Assembly (NCBI GenBank): GCA_023374045.1 | Contig: CM041777.1 | Span: 465,029,827 to 465,093,826 of the forward strand | Reading direction: 5' to 3' | Origin: Limonium bicolor | Taxonomy: Eukaryota > Streptophyta > Magnoliopsida > Caryophyllales > Plumbaginaceae | Length of the DNA: 64,000 nt | Shown here: positions 36,175-48,300 of the stretch, piece by piece | How positions within the stretch are numbered: the first letter of the stretch is position 1 | How the letters are laid out: every line of letters begins with the position of its first letter | Notes under the pieces: model-generated | Seen by the model: only the letters and a program-made list of their open reading frames with translations | Told to the model about the DNA's origin: nothing | The model's database searches: none | Translations under genes and position numbers: made by a program

Positions 36175-39100
36175 TGTAAAACCCATCCAAACAACATACA
36201 CACTTAACAACAAACTGCAGCGGAAAACAAACTTCAACACATTACTTAACTTCTTGGTGTTACACGCCGTTAACCACCCACGTGGCTAACAAGGCTAATA
36301 CATATACATTGTACCGGTCTGATGGGCTAAATTCCCGAGCGACTACACATTACTATCCCTTTCCATTAACTACAACAACAATATACACCTTACAACTGTA
36401 CCGAGTATTCACAAGCTGATGCCGATAACAGTTTCGGTCTTACTACGCCTACTGTATATATACAACTTAACTGATTACCCATGTACAACGACTACCCCGT
36501 CCTACTCTCGAACGGCTTCCAGCTCCTTGTACCTGAAATAGGAAAAAAAGAAGAGAAAGGGTGGCCCCCAAGGGGCTCAGCACCTTTGCTGGTATGGTAA
36601 TCCCGCAGCCCCACATGCTACCGGGCCACGCACAACTAATTGTCGTCTTAGCATGCGATTGATTATATTTAAATCATGCATGCAACTGTAGACACACAAC
36701 ACATAACATTTCGTCTCAACGGGCTCAACAAACGGATAATATCCTATTTAATAAGTCACTCACGGTATTCATTATCCCTAGAGTGTTCCTCCTCTAATGG
36801 AGCTACTTCCTTAATAGACGACACTTACCCGTTATTCGGGTTATCCTTAAACGCCTCTTATCACAAACTGGGATTCATATCCATGATCCACATACTCCAC
36901 ATTTTACAACATATAACATGCCTCCCATAACAACACATAACAACACTTTCACGTTTCAACGTGCACATAATAACATCGCAATAGAAATTGCATTACAACA
37001 ACATCACATAACATAACGGGAATGGTTCTCTTAGGAACCGACCCAAACATTGTTAATTCACTGGTGAGCCTAGAGAATGGTGTCACCCTCATGGTAAGCT
37101 CGTTATACAATAACAACAACACTCATTACCGTCCTATTAGTCGGACGAGTAACTTAAGTTAAGATGGTACAGGTTTGGAGGCCCGAACACACCACACAAC
37201 ACATGTTCCCCCTAAACCGATCATAAGTCAGAATAGCTAAGCTTTGGAATAAGCTAATGAGAGATCATAACCCGTGAGGGAAACAACCATAACAAAGAGA
37301 AGGGTAAGGCTAAGAAGGATACCCTCTCCTAAACAACGCGCGACCGGCCAAACCGGATTCCTCACCACTGTTAGTACATAATTACTTTAGATATTAGTTA
37401 GAACCCCACTATGGAGCCTATCATAACTACACATCTTACAGTATTACAACTGGGTTAGACACACAAGGGAGATCCCTACATTCACATACACATATCACAC
37501 AATTAACGCACACATAGCCGTGGTTAGTACGTCCCATAGTTCGGGTCGTTTGCTCCGAATACCGAACTCTCATGTGATCCTAGACTCAGTTAACTAAGGT
37601 TAACACTTCTGAGGTTAAATGGTATCGGAGTTGAACACGCCACATAAATGAATTACTGTAAACTCATTACATGTTTTATCTTACAACGTGGCAAACACAC
37701 AGAAAAACACATTGGCATACAAGCCGGTGTAATCCGGTAGGACATAGGTTGCAAGAAAACCATACCTGTCACCGGAGTCCACTTTATCATGTCCACTTAT
37801 GTTCCTCGAGCAATTCTCGAACAACTGGTAACATTACATTTACTTTTATTAACATCGGGGTAACATGATTGTTTAAAGTCTAATGCTTACAATTTTCCCC
37901 GTTAACTTAGTTACATAACTTTACAATTTTAACTTGGTTTACTTTCACATTTTTATAGAATTTTTCCTTCACTAAATTGTCATTATAACTCACCTAACAT
38001 ATCTTAACAATCTTATAACATCATTACTTAATAACCCCATCATCTTATAACCTTAAACATTGTTTTGTTTTTTTTTTTGCATAACTTTGGGCCGTCCGAC
38101 CCACCGTCCGACCCACAGCTGGGTCGGACCGTTCCAGAAACTTTTCCCGTCTTTTAAATACACATGTCCGACCCATGTCCGACCCAACCTTCTAGGTCGG
38201 ACCATTCTAGAGAATTTCACCGCCCTTTGAACACACATGTCCGACCCACGTCCGACCCACTTGACTGGGTCGGACCATTACAGAACATTTTCCGTCTTCC
38301 AAAACATGACCGTCCGACCCATGTCCGACCCAACCTTCTGGGTCGGACCATTCCAGAACAATTTCCTGACGTCTAACAGAGGCTGTCCGACCCAAACTTG
38401 GGTCGGACCCCTGGGTCGGACGTCCTCTAAACTTACCCAAACTTTGTCAATTTTCTCCAAACTTTTCTTCAAGCCTCATAATGTGTTCTAACATCATTTG
38501 GCACCTCAAACACACCTTTAGCCACATGCTAAACTCTTTAAATCACTCACCAAAACCATTTTATCATTCACAAATTTCTTAAAAAATTCTTAGCACTTAG
38601 AATGTCTTCTCCTTAAGATTTCTAAGTGGTAGTTCACCAATAATGACCACTACACCAAGGTGTTTCCTCTACACCTTAACACCATCTCTCAACTTCTTTC
38701 TTACTAACTAAATCTCCTTTTCACAACTTCTTAAAATTCCTTACTTAAAACCCTTACCTAAACATCATTCCCTCCTTATTCATCAACATTACCTAAACCT
38801 TAAACAAACTTCTCCAAGGCTTTATTACATCCTAAAATACTCATCGAATTCCTAGAACTTCCAAAATAACACCTAAATCCTTGCATCACTCTAAATCACT
38901 TTAATACATGTTTTCTTCCCAAGTAAAACATTTGTTCACCTTTCACACTTCCTAGTTCACCAAAACCATTTAAACACTTAGAACTTCTTACTCATTTTCC
39001 CAAATTTGGCCATAGCTCCTCTTGTATATACTCACATCCAAACACTTAAGTTTTTACCTTATTTCACTCAAGAACACCTAAAATCCATCAAACACATTTT

Positions 39101-40834
39101 TATACACAAACTTCACACATTTAGCACTACATCACAATATAGTGCATAACTTAAATTGCTTGGCACTTAGGCCCTTAAATAACATGGCTCGTAGGCCCTT
39201 AAATTGCATAAACCTTAAACACTGAATTTCCACAATATATAAGCCTTTGACCTGCAAATACACACAACAAGACATATGTCCTTTTACTAGTCTCCTTGAG
39301 AACATTTTCCTAAGTCATGTACCATTAGCTCTTTAGGTAGTTTTAACAAGCATTATAAGCTCATTTCTACTAAGGCATTAAACCACATTAGGTTAGTATA
39401 TTTACCTCTTTCTCCTCACAAACTTCTTTCTTGTTTCCTTGTAAAACCGGTAAGATATTTGATTCCTTGTCAAGTTCTAAACATTGTACAAACAACATAA
39501 TGAGTATTCAAGCTTTAAGCTTCATCTCATTGTAAACCCTAGATTTTACATTGTTCAAAGAGCATTAAGATAGTTGTTTTACCTTGGTCTTTGAAGGGAA
39601 TTGGAATATCTACCAAGAGATGACTCCACCAAGTCCTTGAAAGATTCAAATGGAGCTAGAACAAAGCAACACATTGAGCACCATTAATGGTGATTTTCGG
39701 ACATCACACAAACATGAAGGAAATGTCATTTTCTTTGAGTTTCCTTACCTTAAAGCAAAGGAGAACAACAATATGTGAAAAGGTGAGCTCAAGCTCCTCC
39801 CATGGAGATTCCTCTTGGCACCGAAATGGAGCTCTTGGAATTTTGGAAGGATAGAATTGAAGAGCTTGATGAGAGGAAGAAGATGGTGGTGTTTTGTTTT
39901 TGATTTGATTAAGTGAGCTATGAAATATTGACAATGGAGAGGTGAAAATGGTGGTGGTGCTGTAGCTTCACTGTGAGAGAGAGCAAGAAGGAATGAGGGA
40001 GACGTGAGAAATGAAAGAAAAAGAAGATAAGTTCTAGTTTTTGGAGATATTAAGCTAAAAGTAAATAGTACTTTTGCTTTGTCATTACTTAACTACTTAT
40101 TGTTCAAATGTGGTGAGTCACACATGAAAAACGGCCCCCATCTTTACCTAGGGGTATATAGTCTTGTTGACCAATTTAATTACTTATAACAACATATGTT
40201 ACAAACTAGCTTATGAAAGTTACTATTCATGAAAACAAGGCACATAGTTGTGAAATTTTTGATTTCCTATTGATATGGCCACCCAAATGTGATACTATAT
40301 AGTACACATGTTAATTAAAGAGTAATGATGGGACATATAGCCATTCAAACTCATTTACAAGACAATTTTTCAAAAATGTGCTTTAAGACTCCTTAAAGCA
40401 CTTTTTGTGTCTTAACTTGTTTTCAAGCTTGGTTTTCTTTGGTAATTGATTTAATATGTTCATTAACATATTTATAAGGTATAGGTATGACCATTAGGTC
40501 TATACAAATTTATCCCAAGCTTAGAGCACATTTTAGCCCATATTGACCTTAAGGTATTTATTCATGTTTTGTTTTGTTTCATTGTCTACCAAGGTTTCCT
40601 AAGGACTTAATTAGCCTTATAAAATCATAATTGAATATTATTAAGTCTTGGTAGGCTCTTTGGGTCCTAACCAAGTTCACTCATAGCTTAGAGCATGTTT
40701 TTGCTCAAACTATATCTTAGTGCTTTATCGCATTTACTATGGTTTAAATTGTTCACTGATGTTTCTAGGCACTTTTAGCCTTTACATACCATAGTTTAAT
40801 ATTTAAACCACATATCAAGGTTTGGGGTATTTCA
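36175..40834 (-). mobile_element. Solo LTR, 4.66 kb, same family as the LARD
   Basis: The plus strand begins TGTAAAACCCATCC and ends AAGGTTTGGGGTATTTCA, with a perfect duplication TATGT at 36,170-36,174 and 40,835-40,839. No primer site or polypurine tract is adjacent. It aligns along its whole length, in reverse, with the 53,848-58,591 LTR, and contains the 73-bp hairpin minisatellite (38,094-38,434). It lies within the first part of the 35,373 LTR. Confidence 0.93.
38094..38434 (-). repeat. 73-bp hairpin minisatellite, TCCGACCCA type
   Basis: GTCCGACCCA recurs at 38,094, 38,166, 38,239, 38,312 and 38,385, a period of 72-73 bp. Each unit has two direct GTCCGACCCA copies followed by TGGGTCGGAC, making a perfect 10-bp stem in the best units, then 'cattccagaac'. 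Units are highly similar to each other. The matching array in the 53,848 LTR has a different stem. Confidence 0.92.
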
Positions 40835-40952
40835 TATGTTAGGACAAGAAAGAAAAGAAAAACCCTCACAACCCTCCACTATGTTCGCTCGCACACACAA
40901 AAAAAGAAAGGAAAAAAAACTAAAGAGCCCTGACTCAGTCACCGTATAGTAG

Positions 40953-40953
<1 letters not shown>

Positions 40954-40998
<45 letters not shown>

Positions 40999-41020
40999 TA
41001 TATATAATATATATATATAA
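40954..41020. repeat. (TA)n microsatellite
   Basis: About 65 bp of nearly pure TA dinucleotides in the 35,373 LTR, just right of the nested solo LTR. Confidence 0.95.
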
Positions 41021-41726
41021 TCATTTCCCTTGCAAAATCTTCTCACCCTCACACATGCATCAACCCACACGGATTCAGGATTCATCCCCTCTTTCAATAC
41101 AATTATCGGTGATGTCAGCCACCCTTATATCTATTTTACTCTATTTGATATACTATTACTTTACATACTCATTTTAATTTATGTTTAATTTTATAACGGT
41201 ATTTAGTATGTTATTTGTATATGTATATAAATATTTTATAATTATGACCTATGACAATGTATTTATAATTAAATTTAGAGTCTCTCGGTATCTGAAAAAT
41301 ACCCGTTATGATATCTTTAGGCTATGAATATGTAAACGCGGAGCAAAAAGTTAATTGAGTGTTTGGTTGAAGTGAATCGTAGTCAAAAACAGGTAAGTTA
41401 CTGCGTTCACTATATTTTAATACCTTCGTAAAATAACATTTTACAGTGGATGTGAAATTTGTGTGTATGATTGTGGTTTGAAACTGAATGATTGTTGAAC
41501 TAACATATTAGGCATATTATGGTTAGATCGATGGTTAAATGATTATAAAAGTGATTAGTTCGAATTATTGTGGAAATTTTATGAGATGTTATGTGAAAAT
41601 GAAATTATTTGATCACCATGATTTATTGCAACAATTTATTTATGGTTGAAGTATGGATTATGATGAGATTAAGTGATGAATAGTAATATCTGTCAAATAA
41701 TTTAAAGAGGAGAAAACCATGGTGCA

Positions 41727-42050
41727 TGTGGGCCTATTAGGACACATGAATGAGATATTAAATGCGGGCCGCACTAGGACGCATAAGTTTGAGATACTGT
41801 GGGCCGCATTAGGACATAGTTAGCCCTATTTCTACTCCTTAGTCTTTTGTACTATTGGGGGGTGTGCACACTTAAGGATTTAGTGGCGAGTGGATTCCCG
41901 GTTACGTGTTGGGGTCCGGGTTACAGCTGCGTGTTGCACCCAAAAGTGAGAAAGTTGGATTCCCAGCTGGCGTGTTGGGTCCGGGTTACAGCTGCGTTTT
42001 GTACCCAAAGTTGAGAAAGGTTGTTTTGTCCTGACTGCGTGTTGGGACAA
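41727..42050 (+). repeat. GC-rich tandem repeats in the 35,373 LTR
   Basis: Two short arrays. At 41,727-41,820, three units carry 'gtgggccgcattaggacata' variants with GGGCC cores. At 41,891-42,050, three units with a 65-bp period (starts 41,891, 41,956, 42,021) carry 'tggattcccggtta', 'ccgggttacagctgcgt' and 'gtaccca'. They stand out from the surrounding AT-rich LTR. Confidence 0.8.
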
Positions 42051-42713
42051 GGAAGATAATTAAAATAATCTGACTAATATATTTTTGGATTCGTAAGAAC
42101 CAAACATGAAGTATTATGCAAGGATTGTTGTACCAGTGATAATACGTGAAATGATGTATGTTATGTGTGAATATATGTAATGATTGTAATGTCTGTGTAA
42201 TTGTGTGAAATATTGTGAGAATATTTGATTATTGTAATGATACTTATCTAAGAGAAAATATTTTTTACAAAGTGAAAAGTGGGTATTAAAAGCATGTAAG
42301 TTTCTGACTTAATTGGCTACCTATCTGTGGTGTTGCTGTACTGTCCCTTTTTTTGAACAAATTTTTAGTTGAAGTGGTAGCTTATCCAGCTGACTTTATG
42401 GTTTGTTTGAATTCGGCACAGATGTTGCTTGGGGTTTGGGAAGATGACTCCACATATACTGGTTATTTGTAATTGAATTTTATTTTAGGCTTTAAGACTT
42501 GAACAATTTTATAGAACTGTTATTATGGACGTTAAATTTCTTATTAAAAATAATTATTTAGTTATTTAATTTTTTGTCTAGGCCTTAGCACTCGTTTAAT
42601 TGCGAATGTGGCAATAATACTCCGGATTAGAATTGTTTCCGCTGCTTATCAATATTAAACTTGAATTGTAAAAAAAAAAGACCTAATAAAGGTTAGAAAA
42701 TCTGGGTGTTTCA

Positions 42714-42937
42714 AAGTGGTATCAGAGCAAAACTGACTAGAAAATAGGTTAAGAAAGATAAAAAATGGAAAAAAAACGGTAAAGCCGTCTTCTGGGGGAT
42801 ATATTTTTTTGTGATGCTTTCGTTGTTTTTAATGCATGTTGAATATTTTGTGTGCTGACGATTGATTTTATCTTTTTATGCTTGAGATGTCGAAGTATTG
42901 ATTGAGATGTATGTGTGGCCACAAAGGCATAAGTGAT
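42714..42937 (+). other. Primer site and start of internal region
   Basis: TGGTATCAGAGC at 42,717-42,728 matches the complement of the initiator-Met tRNA 3' end. The following 210 bp are non-coding leader, cut by the next LTR at 42,938. Confidence 0.8.
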
Positions 42938-43282
42938 TGAAATACCCCAAATGTTGACTACCTTACTTAAAGGAGTTGAATTACATTATCAAGATAATCA
43001 ACAATAAATCATCTAATGACCAATACTTATCATAAATGTGGTATATAAATGCATAGTCCAAAATGGACACTAAATCATACATGTAACCCCTAATCAAAGA
43101 GGGAACAACATTAAGGAGAAAATGACTCCCAAAGCCAATGCTATATGTAATACTCTAATACATATATCAATGTCACAAATGAGGTGATAAAATTACATGG
43201 AATAAATACATAGTCAAACCAAGATTTAAAAAACAACGATCACCCATTTAAATGAATTAAAACAATAATATATAACATTATC
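42938..43282 (+). repeat. LTR start fragment, plus strand
   Basis: Begins TGAAATACCCCAAATG and resembles the first ~350 bp of the 1,149-6,099 solo LTR ('agtccaaaatgg', 'actaaa..atacatgtaa'). It is cut at 43,283 by the minus-strand LTR. The preceding GTGAT (42,933-42,937) is the candidate target site. Its continuation is not seen in the window. Confidence 0.65.
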
Positions 43283-43569
43283 TATAAACCCCCACTCGTA
43301 ATCACGTAATAATCACTCACGTAGCATTAATTAAAAACGTCTCACAGCGGGAAGTCACACGGTAATAATCTCACTTGGGTGTCACATGCCATTAGTCGCC
43401 CATACGAGTAAAGAAGCAGAAATAAATTAAATACGAAACAACACTGGTAATACATACATAACCGCAGTGATAACGAGATACTAACCTATACAACAATCTA
43501 AACCAAATTAACTTTAACGACAAGTGAGCGTCTAGGTATCCCCAAAGTATACACGTCATGAACACTTTA

Positions 43570-45393
43570 TGTAACACCCCTACCGCTAATACTGTCATTA
43601 CCGTCCAATCTTCTTATACAACCAGACTCACGCAGCGGATACATACTTACACAACGGTGGGTGATACATTGCCGTTAGCCACACCACGTGACCAACAAGG
43701 CTTACTACTACATACAGCATCGGTCTGATGGACCGGAATATCCGAGTATTACATAATTACAATACATACCTCAATTACCTACAAATACTAGAATGCTCCA
43801 TTTCATACAATGCTCCTTAAGTTCAATACATTACAATACTATGCCACCCTCTTCCAAATTCATATCTACATTTACCCATTCCTCACAAGCTACTTACTTT
43901 CTAGTACTGGGGTGTGCTACTTAGTACACCTCTACATTCTACTTTTAACTATCCAAGTGTACCCATTCTACTTCCTCATTTTTGGATTTTGAAAAGAGGA
44001 AAGTGTAGAGAATGATGAGGGGAGTTCAAATATGTAATTTGTTTTTGATTTGGAGCTTAAGAAAGCTTGGGCAAGCTTGAGAAGGTGGAGTAGCCATGAT
44101 TGTCTCTTGGAGCTTCAAAATTGCCAACAGAGAAGGGAGAAGAGGGGAGGTCGGCTGGGTGAAGACTCACGAGAGAGAGGGAAATGTGAGAGGAGAGGAG
44201 AGAGGGGTATAAGAGGGCTGCCCAAAAAATTGAAACCGCGGTATGAAACCGAAGTGAACGACCTGTTTTCAGGTAAACCGTACCGGTTTGCGGTATGGTT
44301 AACCGAAGTGTAAATCGACCGGTCGGTTTCGGAATGGTATTGAATTTTCCAAAAACGGTTAACCGCTCGGTTAACCACGGTTAACCGATATTAAACAACC
44401 AAATTCTTTAAATATTAATGTTCACCTTATATAATAATTAATGTACTTGAGGGAATAGCACAAATATTATATTTTTGTCACATATGTTTGATTTGTCAAT
44501 ATGAATTAGGTGAATGATGTTATACTAAATTTAATTCGTTGGGTCTATCAATAATAAAAAAAACACGGCTATAAGGTTAACCGATAAAACCGAACCGAAC
44601 TAAAGGTTAACCGGTCTAAACGGAATGGTAATGGAATCGGATTTTAGAAAACCGAATTGGTTAACCGAATCCGGTTACCGATCTAAATGGACTGGTAATG
44701 GAATTGGATTTTAGAAAACCGAAGACCCGGTTAACCGAAAGCGGTTAACTTAGGCGGTAACCTACCAGGGACACCTAGGTATAAGTTACTTTTTACTTTT
44801 TTCTTTTTACTTTTTGACTGTTAATTAATAACTAGTTTAGTGTGTGGTGGTGTGTGAGTTTTTGCCTATTAAAACCGGCCCCACACATTAATACCAGTGG
44901 AGCGTTTTTCGTCTTTTACAGAAGAGCTCGTTATTTTACACGGTTAGGTACTATTCACTAACCGGGCCTGTTTTCTGGAATTCTCGTTTCTTAATTTTAT
45001 TGGGTTTTATGCTTCCATTAAGCTTAATAATTATTATTTAATGATTTATAATTTTTACGGGTTCGTTTGACCACTTAGAATCACGTTTTGGGTTTCTCGA
45101 AAAACAGCGCTAAAGCTCTATTAGCGTTTTAATGCCATTATGGATCCGTTTTTTTCGGGAGCTGTTCCTATATTATTTATGCCTTATTAAGCCTTTAGGA
45201 TCCATATAATACGCTAACTGAGGTCTCATACCTCCTATGGTTATTTAACGCTTAATTAGCGTTTTACGCTTTTTAAGCGTTTCTTTTTTCTTTTGGATTT
45301 ATTTTTCCTTACCAATATTACTTAGGCACCATTAAGCCCTTAAATACCTATTAGGAAAATTTTAATCACTATATTTAAGGTCGGGGTATTTCA
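43570..45393 (-). mobile_element. Solo LTR, 1.8 kb, carrying a hAT MITE
   Basis: The plus strand starts TGTAACACCCCTACCG and ends AAGGTCGGGGTATTTCA, with a perfect duplication CTTTA (43,565-43,569 and 45,394-45,398). Without its hAT insertion it is only about 1.25 kb. Its first ~200 bp ('cgttagccac.ccacgtg.c.aacaaggct', 'tcggtctgatgga') match the ends of the LARD-family LTRs, so it is a short relative of that family. Confidence 0.9.
44214..44777. mobile_element. hAT-type MITE, 564 bp
   Basis: Flanked by a perfect 8-bp duplication GGTATAAG (44,206-44,213 and 44,778-44,785). The ends are AGGGCTGCCCAAAAA and GGGACACCTA, decayed versions of the TAGGGGTGCCCAAAA terminus of the 8,961-9,832 element. 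The subterminal regions are again full of AACCG/CGGTTAACC words. Non-coding. The two open frames that overlap its left end are artefacts. Confidence 0.88.
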
Positions 45394-48300
45394 CTTTAAG
45401 TTATAATCATCCTAATACATTGTGATATCTCGTATGGTAAATAAACTCTAACTACCGGGTCCCGCTCTTCAGCTTCCGTGTTAATCATCACCTGCAGCAA
45501 TGCCATAAAGGCTCAGCGATAAACGCTGAGTATGCGAGCCTGGACCTATTGGTCACATAATAGTCATGGTCGCCATTATTAGGTTCGTTACATGCTTTAC
45601 CGGTGTACAGGTATATAAGCAGTAAACACATGAATGTCGGTAAAATAAACAGTTAAGGCAATCACTACAATTCACACCCACCACACCACATCACACAACA
45701 CAATATATATCAAACAATAATCAAAAACGAGTAGCTGTTAGTAGCGGTCTAGTTATTTAGTTAATCACACAACCCCCCGGGTCCTCATCACATCACAACA
45801 CAATGTCAATGGGTGTCAAGTTACAAACCCGTTCTTTTGTATTTTAAATATGGACGGTCGTCCTGGTGGCACATCAGTAGTGCACTTCGGCCAAAGATAT
45901 AAGATCTCGGGACTTCCTCTTTGCCTAAAAGGCGTCATTTAGTTTGGGGCCAATGGCCGAGTATCAAATAATGATAAGAATGACCAAGGATCTATGTAGG
46001 CTAGTGGCATCATTAGAGTCTAATCCTGATCCGAGAAAAAATACTCCAGAGTTCTCTCTGCGCAGCCAGTTAGTCCGTGACTACCTGGACTTATTCTTCT
46101 CCACCAATGTTCAATTATGTGTTTAATTAGTTAGTCGAATACCGAAGGTATAATTTTTGTTATAAAGAGTTCACATATCACTTAGTCGCCCTAAGGGTCT
46201 TACGCACGCCTAGAAGTCATCTAGGTCATATACATGTTAGAGCCGTGCTCTAGAGACCGACGATGTCGTGTCTCGTACCTAAGTAATTTACTTAGGTTAA
46301 TACATACTTATTTATAACATCAAGAGTGTTATGTTAAGTAACCACAATCACATCACATTAAACGTATATGTGTTTTATATAAGTCGATCTATAGTCGACG
46401 TAGTATTAGTCCCGAAGGACGTTCACGCACAATTAATGATGCGGGAATTTAAAACAGATACACATCACACACATAAACACAAATACATACACACAATACA
46501 TGCATCACACTCGTTATACAACACACATATCTGAGACCGAGGAATTCCTCAGGACATCTCAGATCAGACCCCTTTACATACCGTTCACCAATGACCTAGG
46601 TAATGCAGTAGACCACTAGCCGTCAAGCGCCTTCGTCGGTGATACGATCTAAATAACAAACACACCATAAGTCAATCCACATGACTTATTTAAGCTCGGT
46701 AAATCCGAACAACACATTAAAGTACCGTTATACGAACTCGTCACTCGTAGTACGTATTAATTATCAACGCTCGGGTTTATTTAAATGCGTCAGTTATAAA
46801 AACGTCTTAGTTGTAGCGTTTTCAAAACGTTAGGATTTATTCCTCGTTTTTTTCGAGTACACGAATATATATTCCCATTAATACTTACATATTAGTTTAA
46901 TCATTCAGGTTCGGTATACGAGTATACATTTCTAATATATAGTTGCATGCATGCTTGCAATGTTAATTCGTATCGCATTTTATGCTCATGCATTAATGTT
47001 TTATGACATTAATATTAGCCACTTAATATTGTACCTTATATATACATTTCATTATTCTTTTTAATACACCATACTTTAACTTGTAAGTGTGACTTGTAGT
47101 ATATATTTATACTAATGTCATAACACTTGTCATTTATTATTTCATGACATAAAAACCATATTGTATATACTTATATATATGGTCTCGGTTTTACTTGTAT
47201 ATATACATATGTTATTTTATTTGATCTAGTCATATAATATATATGTTGATGTATGCATGCACTATATTATATAGTTTCAAACTATACCATATACTTATTA
47301 TGTATATGTTTTATATATGTGTTTCGGAACTCATATATACACTTATACATTTATTTTTCTTAAATTATATACTTGTTTTATATATCACATTATTTCATGT
47401 GAATATTATTGATGATAATTGTTTCATTTAATCACATTAATAATATAATATCTATAGTATTTATAACATTTTAAACCGTAGTTTATAAATTCATTCCTTG
47501 CATGTTATGCATGCGGTTTAATGTATAGTTTTATAAAACTACGTTATAACCACATCAAATCATACAATGTCACACTTATATCTTATACCATATGGTATGA
47601 TATTTTATATCTCATTTAACTTTGTAATATATAGTTTTAAAACTTATATTTAATTGGCCGAAAGGCCCTTATATTATACACTTATTATTTCCTCATTTTC
47701 CTTAGTTTTCATTTATTACATAATAACCACACATTTTATACCATGTTATAAATGTCATATTTTATAACATTTAAACTTTATAATACGTTATAGCCTATAG
47801 TTTTAATAAAACTATATATATTTTGCCAAAAGGCACATAGGTTATATTTCATTCTCTTTTCAAATTCCACACTTTCTAATTATTACAATTTCACCACATA
47901 TTTTATAACATGTTATTTTAACCTTACATTATATCATTTAAACATTGTATAATTTTATCATATAGTTTTATAACTTTCGGAAATTACAATCAGACCATTG
48001 GTCTGTTTTAAATTTTATTTTCCCCACATTATATATTCTTATAATTACAATCTTGCCACATATATTATATAATGTTATACATACTATATATTATATCATT
48101 TTATTCCATTATTTCATCATAACATATAGTATGAATATTTCAAAATTACCAAAAGGCTACAAGGCTGTTTTGGTTTATTTTCCAGCACCATATATTTCTA
48201 TATTTTCACATTTACCCCACATATTATATAATGTTACTTATAGGTTATATTATATTGTTTTAACATTTATAATTTGTATAACCTATAGTTTTATATCCTT

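Larger units (their letters stand above)
35373..42713 (+). repeat. 5' LTR of a plus-strand Ty3/gypsy-like element
   Basis: Begins TGAAATACCCCTAAATTTC and ends GGGTGTTTCA, followed three bases later by an initiator-Met primer site. Without the nested solo LTR (36,175-40,839 including its duplication) the LTR is about 2.68 kb. A TATA box lies at 36,050. It carries a (TA)n tract and GC-rich tandem repeats at 41,727-42,050. It inserted just upstream of the extra ORF promoter of the Sirevirus-like element. Only 224 bp of the internal region survive before the next insertion at 42,938. Confidence 0.85.

Noticed and set aside
38094..38434. Possible CRISPR array because of regular ~73-bp spacing
   Set aside because: The whole unit is repeated, including the 'spacer' parts, and the context is a plant LTR. 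No cas genes.
38053..38491. Overlapping open frames with repeated GRTWVGH/RPMSDP-like peptides
   Set aside because: They are translations of the 73-bp minisatellite. Frames are open on both strands, as expected of a repeat lacking stop codons.
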